Shown here in pieces: positions 36,808-46,398 of a stretch of 64,000 nt of DNA. Numbering within the stretch: position 1 is the first letter of the stretch; every line of letters starts with the position of its first letter. Source of the DNA: Bacteroidota bacterium (GTDB lineage: Bacteria; Bacteroidota; Bacteroidia; Flavobacteriales_E; Vicingaceae); assembly GCA_013112545.1 (NCBI GenBank), contig JABFGJ010000001.1, positions 372,001 through 436,000 of the forward strand, in the 5' to 3' direction. Both the position numbers and the translations under genes were made by a program. The notes under the pieces are model-generated. The model ran no database searches. It saw only the letters and a list, made by a program, of their open reading frames with translations, and was not told the DNA's origin.

Positions 36808-37012
36808 TTATACGGTTGACTTGTTTTAATAAATTATACATTGCAATGGCTACTGCCAATAGCGTAAAGCCAATTGTAAACCAATTTTTTTCGTGAGGAT
36901 ATTCTGAATCTAGCTGTTTTCCTAGATAAGCGCCAAAAAAAATAGTAGCTCCCATTTGGAGGCCCGCTCCAGTGAGTACTATAAATTTATTACGCTGTTT
37001 TTGAGGTTTCAT
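36788..37012 (-). CDS. atpZ: AtpZ/AtpI-family protein
   Basis: The 74-residue two-helix protein has helices at about residues 12-30 and 46-63. The sequence GAGLQMGATIFFGAYLGKQLD matches the AtpZ family, which helps c-ring assembly or Mg/Ca uptake with AtpI in other bacteria. It overlaps the bactofilin gene by 23 bp upstream and DUF6168 by 20 bp downstream, so all three are one transcript. Confidence 0.85.
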   Translation of the reverse strand: MKPQKQRNKFIVLTGAGLQMGATIFFGAYLGKQLDSEYPHEKNWFTIGFTLLAVAIAMYNLLKQVNRINDSEDK

Positions 37013-37424
37013 TCCCCTTTTTATTCATGGAATGTTTGCTGTTTTCTAAGCCTTTAACAACCGCTCCCATTTTGCAAGATCCTGTAAAATTGGCTCCTGG
37101 CTCAATTTGCAATTTATTGGCAGTAATTTCTCCAACGATATTTGCAGTTGATTTTAGGGTCAGTAATTCATTTACAATTAAGTTAACTTTCATATCTCCC
37201 GAAATGGTTGCATAAGCACATTCAACGTTTCCTTGAACCAAACCATTTTCGCCAACTACAACTTTACCCTCTGATTTTAAATTGCCAAATAGTTTTCCGT
37301 CTATGCGAATATCTCCTTTGCAAATAATATCTCCAGTAATTTCAGTACCGCTTCTTATTGTATTAATTGCAGAAGCATCTACTTCATTATTTCTTGCCAT
37401 TGTTTTCGATTTAGAATTAAACAT
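36990..37424 (-). CDS. bactofilin-family cytoskeletal protein
   Basis: The 144-residue protein has the right-handed beta-helix DUF583 core (about residues 22-122): GTEITGDIICKGDIRIDG, then KVVVGENGLVQGNV and ANIVGEITANKLQIEPGANFTG, with regular glycine spacing. The flanking tails are short and polar, as usual. Bactofilins polymerise on the inner membrane without nucleotide and guide cell-wall or envelope machinery. It follows porW by 55 bp and overlaps atpZ by 23 bp. An M23 peptidase gene, a common bactofilin partner, lies divergently at 40250. Confidence 0.93.
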   Translation of the reverse strand: MFNSKSKTMARNNEVDASAINTIRSGTEITGDIICKGDIRIDGKLFGNLKSEGKVVVGENGLVQGNVECAYATISGDMKVNLIVNELLTLKSTANIVGEITANKLQIEPGANFTGSCKMGAVVKGLENSKHSMNKKGNETSKTA

Positions 37425-37442
37425 AAGAGCATTTTAAGTTTG

Positions 37443-37450
37443 CAAATTTA
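37443..37450 (-). promoter_or_regulatory. candidate promoter -7 element for bactofilin-atpZ-DUF6168
   Basis: The minus strand reads TAAATTTG (TAnnTTTG consensus), 18 bp before the ATG at 37424. Confidence 0.4.
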
Positions 37451-37479
37451 CTATTTCTTCAATTGATATAAAACTTATC

Positions 37480-40110
37480 TTAATCTATAGGATAGTTTTC
37501 ATTAAAAAAAGTCACGTATTCTTGTTCGTTACGAGATTTAAACAACAATCTAAAATTCTCATTTGATATTAAATATTCTGTAGCTCCTTCTTGCCTAGCT
37601 TTTAACATTAAAGCACTATTGTTGCGTGCAGCTTTATAATACCTTGCAGCCTGTTCTAGGTTTTCAAATGTTCTGATTAAAAATAACTGGCTATCATTTA
37701 GTGCAGATGATGTGATTTGTAACTTGGTTTCTCTAAAAAAGTTCTTGTTGAAGTCTGATATTTGATTTTTAAACTCATTTAAATCTTTGTCTTTCACATC
37801 TATCGTGAACACAAAAATATGCTTTGCTTTGGGATTAAAGACATATTTTATTTCTTCTTCCGATTCAGCATTCTTTTCCGTAGTAGCCGTTTTATTCATG
37901 AAATTCAATATTTCTTGAGCTTTTTCTTTTACTGGCTCTTTGGGGAATTCTTGAATAATATATTCTAACTGCTTGCGAAATGTTTCTTTGTCTTCTGTAT
38001 AACCTATCGATTTGGCTTTCATAAAAGCAAACTGGGGTCTCAAATGATTTTTGCTAAAAGCAGTTTCTGCTCTATTGCAACTAGTAATCACGTCTGCATA
38101 TAAACCGTATTGGTATAATTTATAGGTCGCTTGATAAAATTCCTCTACTTTTTGTTTGGTTTCTTTACTCTCCTTATTATAATTTGGGTTTTTTATTAGG
38201 TAGGCATATTCGCTAAATGGATGGTTTTCTAAAATCCATTTTTTTTCTTCTTCGGCTAATTCCACATCAGCATTGGCTGTGTAAGTCCGATAAAGTTGAT
38301 AATGAGCTGGCAAATTGTATCTAGAAGTATCATATTCAGAAGTAATTCTTTTAAAAGATTTTATAGCACTCGGATAATCTACAAAACTTTCTTTGAAAAT
38401 GGTTCCTACATTAAAAAGTGCTTCAACCAACTTCCCGTGGGCATTTAGTTGGTCTTTCATTTCTACAGGGATGTCTTTTAAGTAAAATTCCGGGTCGTAC
38501 TTCTGCGCTTGAGCTAATGAGTCCGCTTTAATGTCCTCTGGCGTAAGTTGAGCGACCTCTTCAATGTTTGTATTTGTACTTACAATTGATTGGCTTTTCT
38601 TACGGTTCCAGTTGTCTTCTAACTTTCGTTCTCCCCAAACTTGCTTAAACTCTGACAAGCCAAGAGCTTTAGTCGTAACATTATAAAAATACCATTGCCC
38701 TTTTGAGCGTCCACTGTTTCTATTTGTGGAGTTAAACCCAGGGTTTTCTGCTTGTTGCTGCCTAAGTGCCAAAGCCCTCATTTCTGCTTGCTTCTTGCGA
38801 TCTTCTTCTTCTTTTAGCTTTTTTATAATTTTATTGACTTGTTTCTTTCTGTCTTTTTCATTCAGTTGTCCCAAAGCCAACAAGCTATCTTGAAGCATGA
38901 TAACTTTAAGATTCGTAACAAGCTCTTGAAGGTTATTATTTTTAGATTCTACTTCGTAATATTCTGGGTGGTCTTTAGGCAAAAACTGAAGCGTACTATC
39001 GTAATGTGATTGAGCTAAGACATAGTCGGGTCTGGCAAAATATAATTCTGCCAGCTTAAAATATGATTGTGCTTTTTGCTTGTTGTTGGTCACACTGAAT
39101 TTTACTGATTTTCGCAAATAATCGACAGCTAAAGGCTCATCTTTTTCTTTTAATGCCAATTCTGCTAAAGCAAAATATATTTGATCTCGGAATTCCTCAT
39201 TCTTTTTATCACGCAGCATCTTATTTAATTCCTTTTTAATGCCATCGCTATTGTTGGCTGTTGCATCAAAAGCTAAAGCTCTGCTAATTCTAGCATTAAA
39301 ACGCATCGTGTAATTGGGATTAAGTTTAATCACTTGCGAATACAATTCAGTAGCTCTTGCTAAATTTTTATCTTTCAAATACAGTTGTGCAAGAATATAA
39401 GTGTAGCGTCTTCTTTCTTCTTTTGGTTTAGTAAATTTTATAGCGTCTTCCAATTTTTCAATTGCCTTAGCTCGGTTTTTTTCTTTTTTTAGGTAAAAAT
39501 CAGCGTAAACCGCATAATAATCTCCTTTTAATTCTTCTGGATATTTTTTATATTCTAATTCAGCTAGATCTAAAAACTCTTCTGCTTTATCCCATTGTTC
39601 GGTTTCTATAAATGTTTTTATCAGCCAATTTAAACCTTGATAACGATTCGGGTCTTGTTTAAAAGCTTGATAAACATATAAAAAAGTTTCTTCTGCCAAA
39701 CCAAATTCTCTTTTATACAATCTCGCCTTAGCTATTAAAAAGTAGCTATCATCAATCCATTTTACATTTTCTTTTTTTCGAATATAGATGGAATGTCTTT
39801 CGATTACTTGAGAGCATTTCTCAATTATTTTATCCATGTCAGGATACATGCTTTGAGACTTTTTTTCATCGGGATAAATGAAGATAGGTAAGACTTGGGA
39901 GTAATCATCTACATGAGATTTTTTGACTATTATATCATTTTTCTTCATGATTTCTCGAGCATTAAAATAGCCGTTATACCTCGAAGTTGTGTTGTGGTAT
40001 CCCCTAGATAAAAAAGTGCTTTTTTTGCGCGAGCAAGAAACAGTAAGCAAACTCATTAAAAGAATTAACAAGGCACTATGGGTCAGAAGATATTTTATTC
40101 GCAGAAACAT
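37480..40110 (-). CDS. porW: T9SS-associated lipoprotein PorW/SprE
   Basis: The 876-residue lipoprotein has lipobox LLTVSC26. The motif SRGYHNTTSRYNGYFNAREIM directly after it is the hallmark start of PorW/SprE proteins. TPR repeats fill about residues 100-440. A Lys/Glu/Gln-rich linker follows, then a second helical region and a C-terminal domain. SprE is required for gliding and T9SS secretion in Flavobacterium; PorW links the PorK/N ring to the Sov translocon in Porphyromonas. The window contains at least three T9SS-sorted products or remnants, which fits a working system. It is the first gene of the run into bactofilin and ATP synthase. Confidence 0.92.
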   Translation of the reverse strand: MFLRIKYLLTHSALLILLMSLLTVSCSRKKSTFLSRGYHNTTSRYNGYFNAREIMKKNDIIVKKSHVDDYSQVLPIFIYPDEKKSQSMYPDMDKIIEKCSQVIERHSIYIRKKENVKWIDDSYFLIAKARLYKREFGLAEETFLYVYQAFKQDPNRYQGLNWLIKTFIETEQWDKAEEFLDLAELEYKKYPEELKGDYYAVYADFYLKKEKNRAKAIEKLEDAIKFTKPKEERRRYTYILAQLYLKDKNLARATELYSQVIKLNPNYTMRFNARISRALAFDATANNSDGIKKELNKMLRDKKNEEFRDQIYFALAELALKEKDEPLAVDYLRKSVKFSVTNNKQKAQSYFKLAELYFARPDYVLAQSHYDSTLQFLPKDHPEYYEVESKNNNLQELVTNLKVIMLQDSLLALGQLNEKDRKKQVNKIIKKLKEEEDRKKQAEMRALALRQQQAENPGFNSTNRNSGRSKGQWYFYNVTTKALGLSEFKQVWGERKLEDNWNRKKSQSIVSTNTNIEEVAQLTPEDIKADSLAQAQKYDPEFYLKDIPVEMKDQLNAHGKLVEALFNVGTIFKESFVDYPSAIKSFKRITSEYDTSRYNLPAHYQLYRTYTANADVELAEEEKKWILENHPFSEYAYLIKNPNYNKESKETKQKVEEFYQATYKLYQYGLYADVITSCNRAETAFSKNHLRPQFAFMKAKSIGYTEDKETFRKQLEYIIQEFPKEPVKEKAQEILNFMNKTATTEKNAESEEEIKYVFNPKAKHIFVFTIDVKDKDLNEFKNQISDFNKNFFRETKLQITSSALNDSQLFLIRTFENLEQAARYYKAARNNSALMLKARQEGATEYLISNENFRLLFKSRNEQEYVTFFNENYPID

Positions 40111-40147
40111 TAAAACAGCTTAACTCAAAAACAATTAAAAAATTATA

Positions 40148-40155
40148 CAAATTTA
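40148..40155 (-). promoter_or_regulatory. candidate promoter -7 element for porW
   Basis: The minus strand reads TAAATTTG (TAnnTTTG consensus), 37 bp before the ATG at 40110, in the divergent region shared with the M23 peptidase gene. Confidence 0.4.
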
Positions 40156-40249
40156 TATGAATCGGCTAAATTAAGTAAACTATTACTCCCATTATAAATG
40201 TTAGAATAGGCTCATTTTATTTCGGATATTTGGCCTAGAAAATAATTGC

Positions 40250-41119
40250 ATGGATTCTAAAAAAGTAAAAAATAAGTTTTTTAAAAAAATAAAAAACAAG
40301 TATCGGCTTGTAATTCTAAACGATGCTTCGTTTGAAGAAAAGCTATCCATAAAGCTTTCCCCTTTAAATACTTTTATTATCACCTTTTCTGCAGCAGTTT
40401 TACTTATCCTCTTTGTTACTATAGTTATTGCATATACTCCATTAAGAGAATCTATTCCTGGATATACGGATGTTAGTTTAAGAAAAGAGCTTACTGCTTT
40501 GGTGTTAAAAAGCGACTCATTAGAAAAAGAGTTAGAGCAAAATCATCAGTATATAAAAAATATATCTGCTATTCTTAGAGGAGAGCTTCCCGAAACAGGA
40601 ATTGACGATCAAATCGTAGATGCTACAGTGTCGCCTGGGAATCCCAATATAAAATCTAAAGAAGATTCCAGTTTGAGAGAATATGTTGAAAGAGAAGAAA
40701 CTTTTTCATTAAACTCTAGTAAAGATGAAAATGGAAACTCGGGAAATAAAGTGTTTTACTTTCCCCCACTGATTGGCTCTGTTACTAGTGAGTTTAATCC
40801 TTCAGAAGATCATTTTGGAATCGATATCGTAGCACCCAAAGATGAGGCCATTAAAGCCACCTTAGCTGGCACTGTTATTTTCGCCGAATGGACTGTTGAA
40901 ACTGGATATGTTATCCAATTACAACATGCTAATAACTTAACATCAATATATAAACACAACTCTGTTTTACTTAAAAAAACAGGAAATAAAGTTAAAGCTG
41001 GAGAGGCGATTGCCATTGTTGGAAATTCTGGAAAATTGACAACAGGCCCTCACCTCCATTTCGAATTGTGGAGAAATGGAACTGCGCTTGACCCTAAAAA
41101 ATATATAAATTTTGAATAA
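40250..41119 (+). CDS. M23-family metallopeptidase (murein hydrolase type)
   Basis: The 289-residue protein has a basic cytoplasmic start, one membrane helix (about residues 43-66), a coiled-coil stretch (about 80-115), a low-complexity linker and a LytM domain (about 175-287). Zn ligands are visible in HFGIDIVAP and in the C-terminal GPHLHFELW. It is expected to cleave, or regulate cleavage of, peptidoglycan cross-links in the periplasm. The TAA overlaps the ATG of the GH3-family gene by 1 bp (TAATG), so they are co-translated. Confidence 0.92.
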   Translation: MDSKKVKNKFFKKIKNKYRLVILNDASFEEKLSIKLSPLNTFIITFSAAVLLILFVTIVIAYTPLRESIPGYTDVSLRKELTALVLKSDSLEKELEQNHQYIKNISAILRGELPETGIDDQIVDATVSPGNPNIKSKEDSSLREYVEREETFSLNSSKDENGNSGNKVFYFPPLIGSVTSEFNPSEDHFGIDIVAPKDEAIKATLAGTVIFAEWTVETGYVIQLQHANNLTSIYKHNSVLLKKTGNKVKAGEAIAIVGNSGKLTTGPHLHFELWRNGTALDPKKYINFE

Positions 41120-42612
41120 TGGGAATTAAAGCAAAACTTAGTTTGCCATTTGCAAAAATCATCCGTTCTAAAACCAAAAAATGGTCTTCAAAACCAATTG
41201 AAACACAAGAAAAAGTTTTTAAGCATTTAATTTCTAAGGCTAAGAAAACCACCTTTGGAAAAGACCATAAGTTTGAGCTTATAGATAACTATGAGGATTT
41301 TAAAAAACAGGTTCCCATTCGTACTTATGAAGACCTAAAATCTTATATCGACCAAATTGTTGCCGGAAATGAAGACGTAACTTGGCCAGGCAAACCCATT
41401 TATTTAAGCAAAACCTCCGGCACAACTTCTGGAGCTAAATACATTCCTCTTACCAAAGAGTCAATTCCATACCATATAGATGCTGCTAGAGATGCCATTT
41501 TACACTATATCGCTGAAACTAAAAAAGTTCATTTTGTAGATGGCAAAATGATTTTCCTACAAGGTAGTCCAGAATTGGACTTGAGTTATAAAATTCCTGT
41601 TGGGCGACTCTCGGGTATCGTTGCACACTATGTTCCTAATTATTTACAACGCAATCGAATGCCATCACTAAAAGTGAATTGCATAGAAGATTGGGAAGAA
41701 AAGGTGTTAGCTATTTGCAAAGAAACTTTGGCAGAGGATATGCGATTAATTTCGGGAATTCCTCCTTGGGTTCAAATGTATTTTGAAAAACTAATAGCAA
41801 TAAGCGGCAAGGAGAATATCAAATCTATTTTCCCAAACTTTTCTTTATTTATATACGGCGGGGTTAATTATGAACCATATCGCGCCAATATGGAAAAACT
41901 AATTGGAAAGCGAATCGATTCTATAGAACTTTATCCGGCTTCAGAAGGATTTATTGCTTTTCAAGATAGTCAGAATAAAGAAGGGATGTTATTGTTGCTT
42001 AACTCGGGAATTTTTTACGAGTTTATACCAGCGGCAGAATTTTTTAATGAAAACCCGACAAGAATCTCTTTAAAAGATGTTGCCTTACATGTGAACTATG
42101 TGATCATATTAAACACCAATGCTGGATTGTGGGGCTATAATATTGGTGATACTGTAAAGTTTGTATCGCTTTCTCCTTATCGGATTGTTGTAAGTGGAAG
42201 AATAAAGCATTATACCTCAGCTTTTGGGGAACACATCATTGCAGAAGAAGTTGAAAAGGCGATACAATATGCTGTAGAGAAAACTGGTTTAATGGTAGCT
42301 GAATTTCATTTAGCGCCACAGGTAAATCCTAAAGAAGGTAAGCTACCTTATCATGAGTGGTTTGTTGAATTTTTAGACCCAAATTCTGATGTAACAGATT
42401 TTTCAACTGCTTTAAATGAAAAAATGATGGAGTTAAACCCCTACTATAATGACCTTATAAATGGAAAAATTCTTCGCAACTTAATCATATCCAAAGTAAG
42501 AAAAGATGGGTTTCTTGATTACATGAAATCTCAAGGAAAACTAGGTGGGCAGAACAAATTGCCCCGATTGGCCAACGATCGAAAAATAGCTGAAAGTTTG
42601 CACTTGTTGTGA
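41119..42612 (+). CDS. GH3 auxin-responsive-like acyl-adenylating protein
   Basis: The 497-residue member of the GH3/firefly-luciferase-like superfamily has an ATP-binding loop SKTSGTTSGAKYIPLTKES near residue 95, YPASEGFIAFQDS near 273, and NIGDTVKF with VVSGRIKHYTSAFGEHI near 340-375. The plant name comes from auxin-amino-acid conjugation; bacterial members adenylate unknown carboxylates. It is widespread in Bacteroidota. It is coupled to the M23 gene by a 1-bp overlap, which hints at an envelope-linked acyl transfer but does not show it. Confidence 0.9.
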   Translation: MGIKAKLSLPFAKIIRSKTKKWSSKPIETQEKVFKHLISKAKKTTFGKDHKFELIDNYEDFKKQVPIRTYEDLKSYIDQIVAGNEDVTWPGKPIYLSKTSGTTSGAKYIPLTKESIPYHIDAARDAILHYIAETKKVHFVDGKMIFLQGSPELDLSYKIPVGRLSGIVAHYVPNYLQRNRMPSLKVNCIEDWEEKVLAICKETLAEDMRLISGIPPWVQMYFEKLIAISGKENIKSIFPNFSLFIYGGVNYEPYRANMEKLIGKRIDSIELYPASEGFIAFQDSQNKEGMLLLLNSGIFYEFIPAAEFFNENPTRISLKDVALHVNYVIILNTNAGLWGYNIGDTVKFVSLSPYRIVVSGRIKHYTSAFGEHIIAEEVEKAIQYAVEKTGLMVAEFHLAPQVNPKEGKLPYHEWFVEFLDPNSDVTDFSTALNEKMMELNPYYNDLINGKILRNLIISKVRKDGFLDYMKSQGKLGGQNKLPRLANDRKIAESLHLL

Positions 42613-42633
42613 ATTAAGTAATGGCAGCCCCTT

Positions 42634-43989
42634 TTATTTATGATCTTTAAAAACTGTAAGCACCGTTAGCAGCACAATTTTAAGGTCGAAAAAAATTGTC
42701 CAATTGTTTACGTAAAAACGGTCTAAACGAACCCTATTTTGCAACAAGGATAAATCATCGATCTCACCTCGAAAACCTCGAATTTGTGCTAATCCTGTAA
42801 TACCTGGTTTAATGGCATGTCGGTTCATAAAATTTCCAACGATTTTACTGTATTCTTCTGTATGCTTTAACATGTGTGGTCTTGGCCCCACAATACTCAT
42901 CTCGCCTTTTAGCACGTTGATAAACTGTGGCAGTTCATCTATGCTCGTTTTGCGAATAAAAGCTCCCACTTTTGTAATTCTTGGGTCATCTTGTGTGGCC
43001 TGTTTTACATCTGCTAGAACATTGGTTCGCATACTCCTGAATTTATAACAATAAAATTCTTTGTTATCTATTCCTGTGCGCTTTTGCTTAAAAAATATTG
43101 GCCCTTTTGAGTTTAGTTTTATAGCAATAGCCATAATAGGAAAAAGCCAACTCAGGAGAAATAGTGTCACAAATAATGAAAAAACAACATCAAATGTTCG
43201 CTTTACAAAAGCATTGTAAGGCTCGTCAAGAGGAGTTAATGTTACTCGAAATATTGAAGTTTGATTTAGTTTAGCTGCCTCTAATTTTCTTGCACCTAAT
43301 TTTCTCCAATCGAAAATAATGCGCAAACGAATAAAATTATTATCACAATAATTAGAAATTTCTTCTAATCGGTCTTCGTTAAACCTAGAAAGCGGAACAT
43401 AAAGCTCTGTTATGGTAGTGTGCTTCTTAATTGAAGATAACTCATGTTCAAGATTCTGTGGCTCTTTAATATTTATTACTTGTTCGTATTCTAAATCTAT
43501 TTCTTCATTCAGAAAAGAAACAATTTCCTCTTGATAAATAGCCGAACCAACAACGACTATTGCGGACTTAATAGCTTTTCTTTTTAAATAAGTCCTGTAT
43601 ATTTTTTGAGAAAAGTACCTGCCAATAATCAAGAAAACCGAAAAGTTTAGATAAGTATAAAACAGAAATATCCGTGAATAAAAAGTCTTGATAAGTCCAT
43701 TAAAGGCAATGGTAACAACAAACTGAACAAGCACAACAAAAAACACCCGAAGGATGTATCTATTTCTACTTGAAAAATGTTGTCTTTGATAAACCTTTTG
43801 ATTAGTTGCGATAAACAACCATGTAAGGTTGATAAAGAGCAATAAACTCAGGTAATTGCTTTCGGAGAATTGAAAAGCAGGATCTCCCCAAAACCTTAAA
43901 AATAAACCAATAAAAAAGGCCAGATTTAAACTAAATAAATCAACTAGCTTATAAATTTGGCCTAAATAATATTCTTTATTTTTAATCAC
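42634..43989 (-). CDS. undecaprenyl-phosphate sugar phosphotransferase (WcaJ-like)
   Basis: The 451-residue polyprenyl glycosylphosphotransferase starts glycan repeat assembly by moving a sugar-1-phosphate to undecaprenyl phosphate. Four N-terminal membrane helices (residues 10-120) and a CoA_binding_3-like middle domain precede a fifth helix near 270 and the catalytic bacterial sugar transferase domain with FKQKRTGIDNKEFYCYKFRSM, SIDELPQFINVLKGEMSIVGPRP and IKPGITGLAQIRG. The start is a GTG at 43989. It is the last gene of the glycan operon, 16 bp after the preceding gene. Confidence 0.93.
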   Translation of the reverse strand: MIKNKEYYLGQIYKLVDLFSLNLAFFIGLFLRFWGDPAFQFSESNYLSLLLFINLTWLFIATNQKVYQRQHFSSRNRYILRVFFVVLVQFVVTIAFNGLIKTFYSRIFLFYTYLNFSVFLIIGRYFSQKIYRTYLKRKAIKSAIVVVGSAIYQEEIVSFLNEEIDLEYEQVINIKEPQNLEHELSSIKKHTTITELYVPLSRFNEDRLEEISNYCDNNFIRLRIIFDWRKLGARKLEAAKLNQTSIFRVTLTPLDEPYNAFVKRTFDVVFSLFVTLFLLSWLFPIMAIAIKLNSKGPIFFKQKRTGIDNKEFYCYKFRSMRTNVLADVKQATQDDPRITKVGAFIRKTSIDELPQFINVLKGEMSIVGPRPHMLKHTEEYSKIVGNFMNRHAIKPGITGLAQIRGFRGEIDDLSLLQNRVRLDRFYVNNWTIFFDLKIVLLTVLTVFKDHK

Positions 43990-44005
43990 CTTTGCTTATA
44001 TATGG

Positions 44006-45097
44006 CTAAGGTGCTAAATTAGTAAATAAGTCTTCATAGGCTTTTACGATTTTCTCCCAAGTAAAATCGTTTCTAATTTTTTGCTTGTTGTTTAGTCGCA
44101 TTGAATGATCCGAATTTTCTGAAACAGGCTTTTCGATTCGTTCTTTAACTTGTGTAGCATTTTCAAAATAAAAAGCATCTTCGCCCAATATGGCTTTATT
44201 AAAAATATTGTTATGTGCTACAATACAAGTATTAGATGCCATTGCTTCTAACAATGAAGGATTAGTTCCCCCAACAGAGTGTCCATGAAAATAAAGCGAA
44301 GAATAATGCCGTAAGTTGTTCAGCTTTTCTATATCGTATATCCCGCCTACAAAACAGATTTTTGTGTTATTCTTGTATTTTTCAATTAAATGGCTAGAGA
44401 ATTCGTTTTCCGTTTTACCAACCACTATAAATGGCCATTCACTATTCGATAGATTAAACCCATCTAAAATGGTTTCCACGTTATTCTCGGGTTCCATTCT
44501 AGCTATAAGTAGGAAATATTGGTTTTTTTGGAGCTTAAACTCATCCAATACACTTTGGTTTGGTTGTTCAAACACATCTGCACCATAGGCGATATAAGTA
44601 GAGTCCACCTGATACTTTTCTTTAAGGTAGGACTGAATGCCAATTGAATCAGCTACCAAAACATCACTACTTTTGACCGCCCATTTTTCAGCCATTTTTA
44701 AAAAGCCTTGAACTTTTCTTGAAAACTTAGTTCTTTTCCATTCTAAGCCATCCATATTAGTTACAATAGTAGCTTTTTTGGGAAGTAAAAAAGCCCAAAC
44801 TGAACTGCTAGTATAACCCAATTGCAACAAAATATCGAAGTTTCGTTTTCTAGCATCTAATATGCAGTTTAAATCATAAACAAATTGGCCTGCCGTGCCT
44901 ATTTTATCTTCTAAATCTTTACTATGAATTAGATTTACCCCTTCCCAAGTTTTTTCTTGATAAGGGTGTAAAGAAGAATTGTAAACAAAAACTTCGTGCC
45001 CTTCACTCGCTAAGTACTTAGATAAATATGAAGCAAATTGCTCAAATCCCCCATAATGGTTGGGAACACCTCTAGTTCCTAATATTCCTATCTTCAT
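44006..45097 (-). CDS. GT4-type glycosyltransferase, DUF1972 subgroup
   Basis: The 363-residue GT-B enzyme has the N-terminal MKIGILGTRGVPNHYGGFEQFASYL, the DUF1972 signature found in rhamnosyl- and related transferases next to WcaJ-type genes. The C-terminal GT4 site has GGTNPSLLEAMASNTCIVAHN near residue 283. It probably adds the second sugar of the repeat on the cytoplasmic side. It overlaps the upstream O-antigen ligase-like gene by 26 bp. Confidence 0.9.
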   Translation of the reverse strand: MKIGILGTRGVPNHYGGFEQFASYLSKYLASEGHEVFVYNSSLHPYQEKTWEGVNLIHSKDLEDKIGTAGQFVYDLNCILDARKRNFDILLQLGYTSSSVWAFLLPKKATIVTNMDGLEWKRTKFSRKVQGFLKMAEKWAVKSSDVLVADSIGIQSYLKEKYQVDSTYIAYGADVFEQPNQSVLDEFKLQKNQYFLLIARMEPENNVETILDGFNLSNSEWPFIVVGKTENEFSSHLIEKYKNNTKICFVGGIYDIEKLNNLRHYSSLYFHGHSVGGTNPSLLEAMASNTCIVAHNNIFNKAILGEDAFYFENATQVKERIEKPVSENSDHSMRLNNKQKIRNDFTWEKIVKAYEDLFTNLAP

Positions 45098-46364
45098 TGG
45101 GGTTTAAACTTAATTTTTGAATAAATAATAAGAAAAAAACAAAAAATACAATACCTTTATTTCGCTCTAAAACAGATTCAGTCATTTGAAAAATTGTAAA
45201 GGCAATCATAAACAAAAGCAAAATGTAGTTTTTATCTGCTAAGGCAATTTTAAAGAAAACAAAATTTAAGCCTATATATAGTAAGAGCCCAATTAAACCA
45301 AGCTCAACAAAAGTTTGGATGTACTGATTGTGCAAATTATAGTCTTTATAGGCCGGGTTTAAACCATTTTTATCAAACTCTTCATTCATCACATCTTTAC
45401 GGTCGCCTGAGCTTAAACCCAAAACAAAACGATTGTTATCATTTAGTTTTTTAAACCCTAAATACCAAAAAACCACTCGAAGCGATGTGCCGTTAAACAG
45501 GATTCGATCCTCATGTGTCAGCACTTCTCCAGATTTGATTTTTTCAAGATTTTCAATCCCACTAAGTTGTGTTAACTCACTAATTCTGTTTTTAATAACA
45601 GGCGATTGAGAGAATGTAATGACACAAACCAGCAAAATACCGAACGAGGCAATAAGTTGTTTTTTCTTAATTCTTCCTTTAATTAGATTAAAAACAGCTA
45701 AAGATACAATGCTTAAAATGGTTACAACCAGAACATTTTTAGAAGCTGAAATAACTAGAGCGGCAAATGCAAGAACGGTAGAAACGGTCATTAATGCGAT
45801 TTCGATAATGCTATTGCTAATTCTATTAAACAAGAAATAGATAAACAGAACGCTCAAATACAGACAATAGGAATAAAATACGGCATGAAACCCTAAAACT
45901 TCAGTAAAGTCGTGGTAAATCAAAAAAGTTCCCTCTTGAAAATAATGTATTATTGAAAGACTAATTAAAAAGATGTTGCAGATTGCTATTGAATAAATAA
46001 AGTATTTAACTAGGCTGATTAATTGTTCTCTTTTAAAAGTTAGGTCCCCTAGAATTAATGGAAAAATAATAAAACTCAATTTGCTCTCTAAGTTTGTAAA
46101 TCCAACTTTTAAATTACTAGTGTATAATAATGAAATTGCTTGCCAGAAAAAAAGTGAAAAAAACGCAAGGGTCATCCAATTGTATCCATCTTTGGTTTTA
46201 AATGATTTGATACTTTCTTTAGCTACAATCTTTTTAATTATCCAAAAAAGTGCTAGTGCAATTATGCCAAGGTTTGATATCTTGAAGGATAAGGGAACAG
46301 TTGAAATTATAAAAATCAATGAGAAATAAATTGCCTTATCAAGATATGTGATGCTGTTCTTCAA
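45072..46364 (-). CDS. O-antigen ligase/polymerase-like membrane protein (Wzy/WaaL type)
   Basis: This 430-residue protein has about 10-12 membrane helices and one large extracytoplasmic loop (about residues 260-345) containing the LHNQYIQTFVELGLIG motif, typical of the O-antigen ligase/Wzy_C family. It either polymerises repeats or ligates them to a lipid anchor; sequence does not distinguish the two. The start is a TTG (46364), as there is no ATG nearby. A second protein of the same general class is encoded at 47477. Confidence 0.85.
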   Translation of the reverse strand: MKNSITYLDKAIYFSLIFIISTVPLSFKISNLGIIALALFWIIKKIVAKESIKSFKTKDGYNWMTLAFFSLFFWQAISLLYTSNLKVGFTNLESKLSFIIFPLILGDLTFKREQLISLVKYFIYSIAICNIFLISLSIIHYFQEGTFLIYHDFTEVLGFHAVFYSYCLYLSVLFIYFLFNRISNSIIEIALMTVSTVLAFAALVISASKNVLVVTILSIVSLAVFNLIKGRIKKKQLIASFGILLVCVITFSQSPVIKNRISELTQLSGIENLEKIKSGEVLTHEDRILFNGTSLRVVFWYLGFKKLNDNNRFVLGLSSGDRKDVMNEEFDKNGLNPAYKDYNLHNQYIQTFVELGLIGLLLYIGLNFVFFKIALADKNYILLLFMIAFTIFQMTESVLERNKGIVFFVFFLLFIQKLSLNPNEDRNIRN

Positions 46365-46398
46365 AGTTTATAGGCAATTTGTTTAGGTGCAAAACTAA

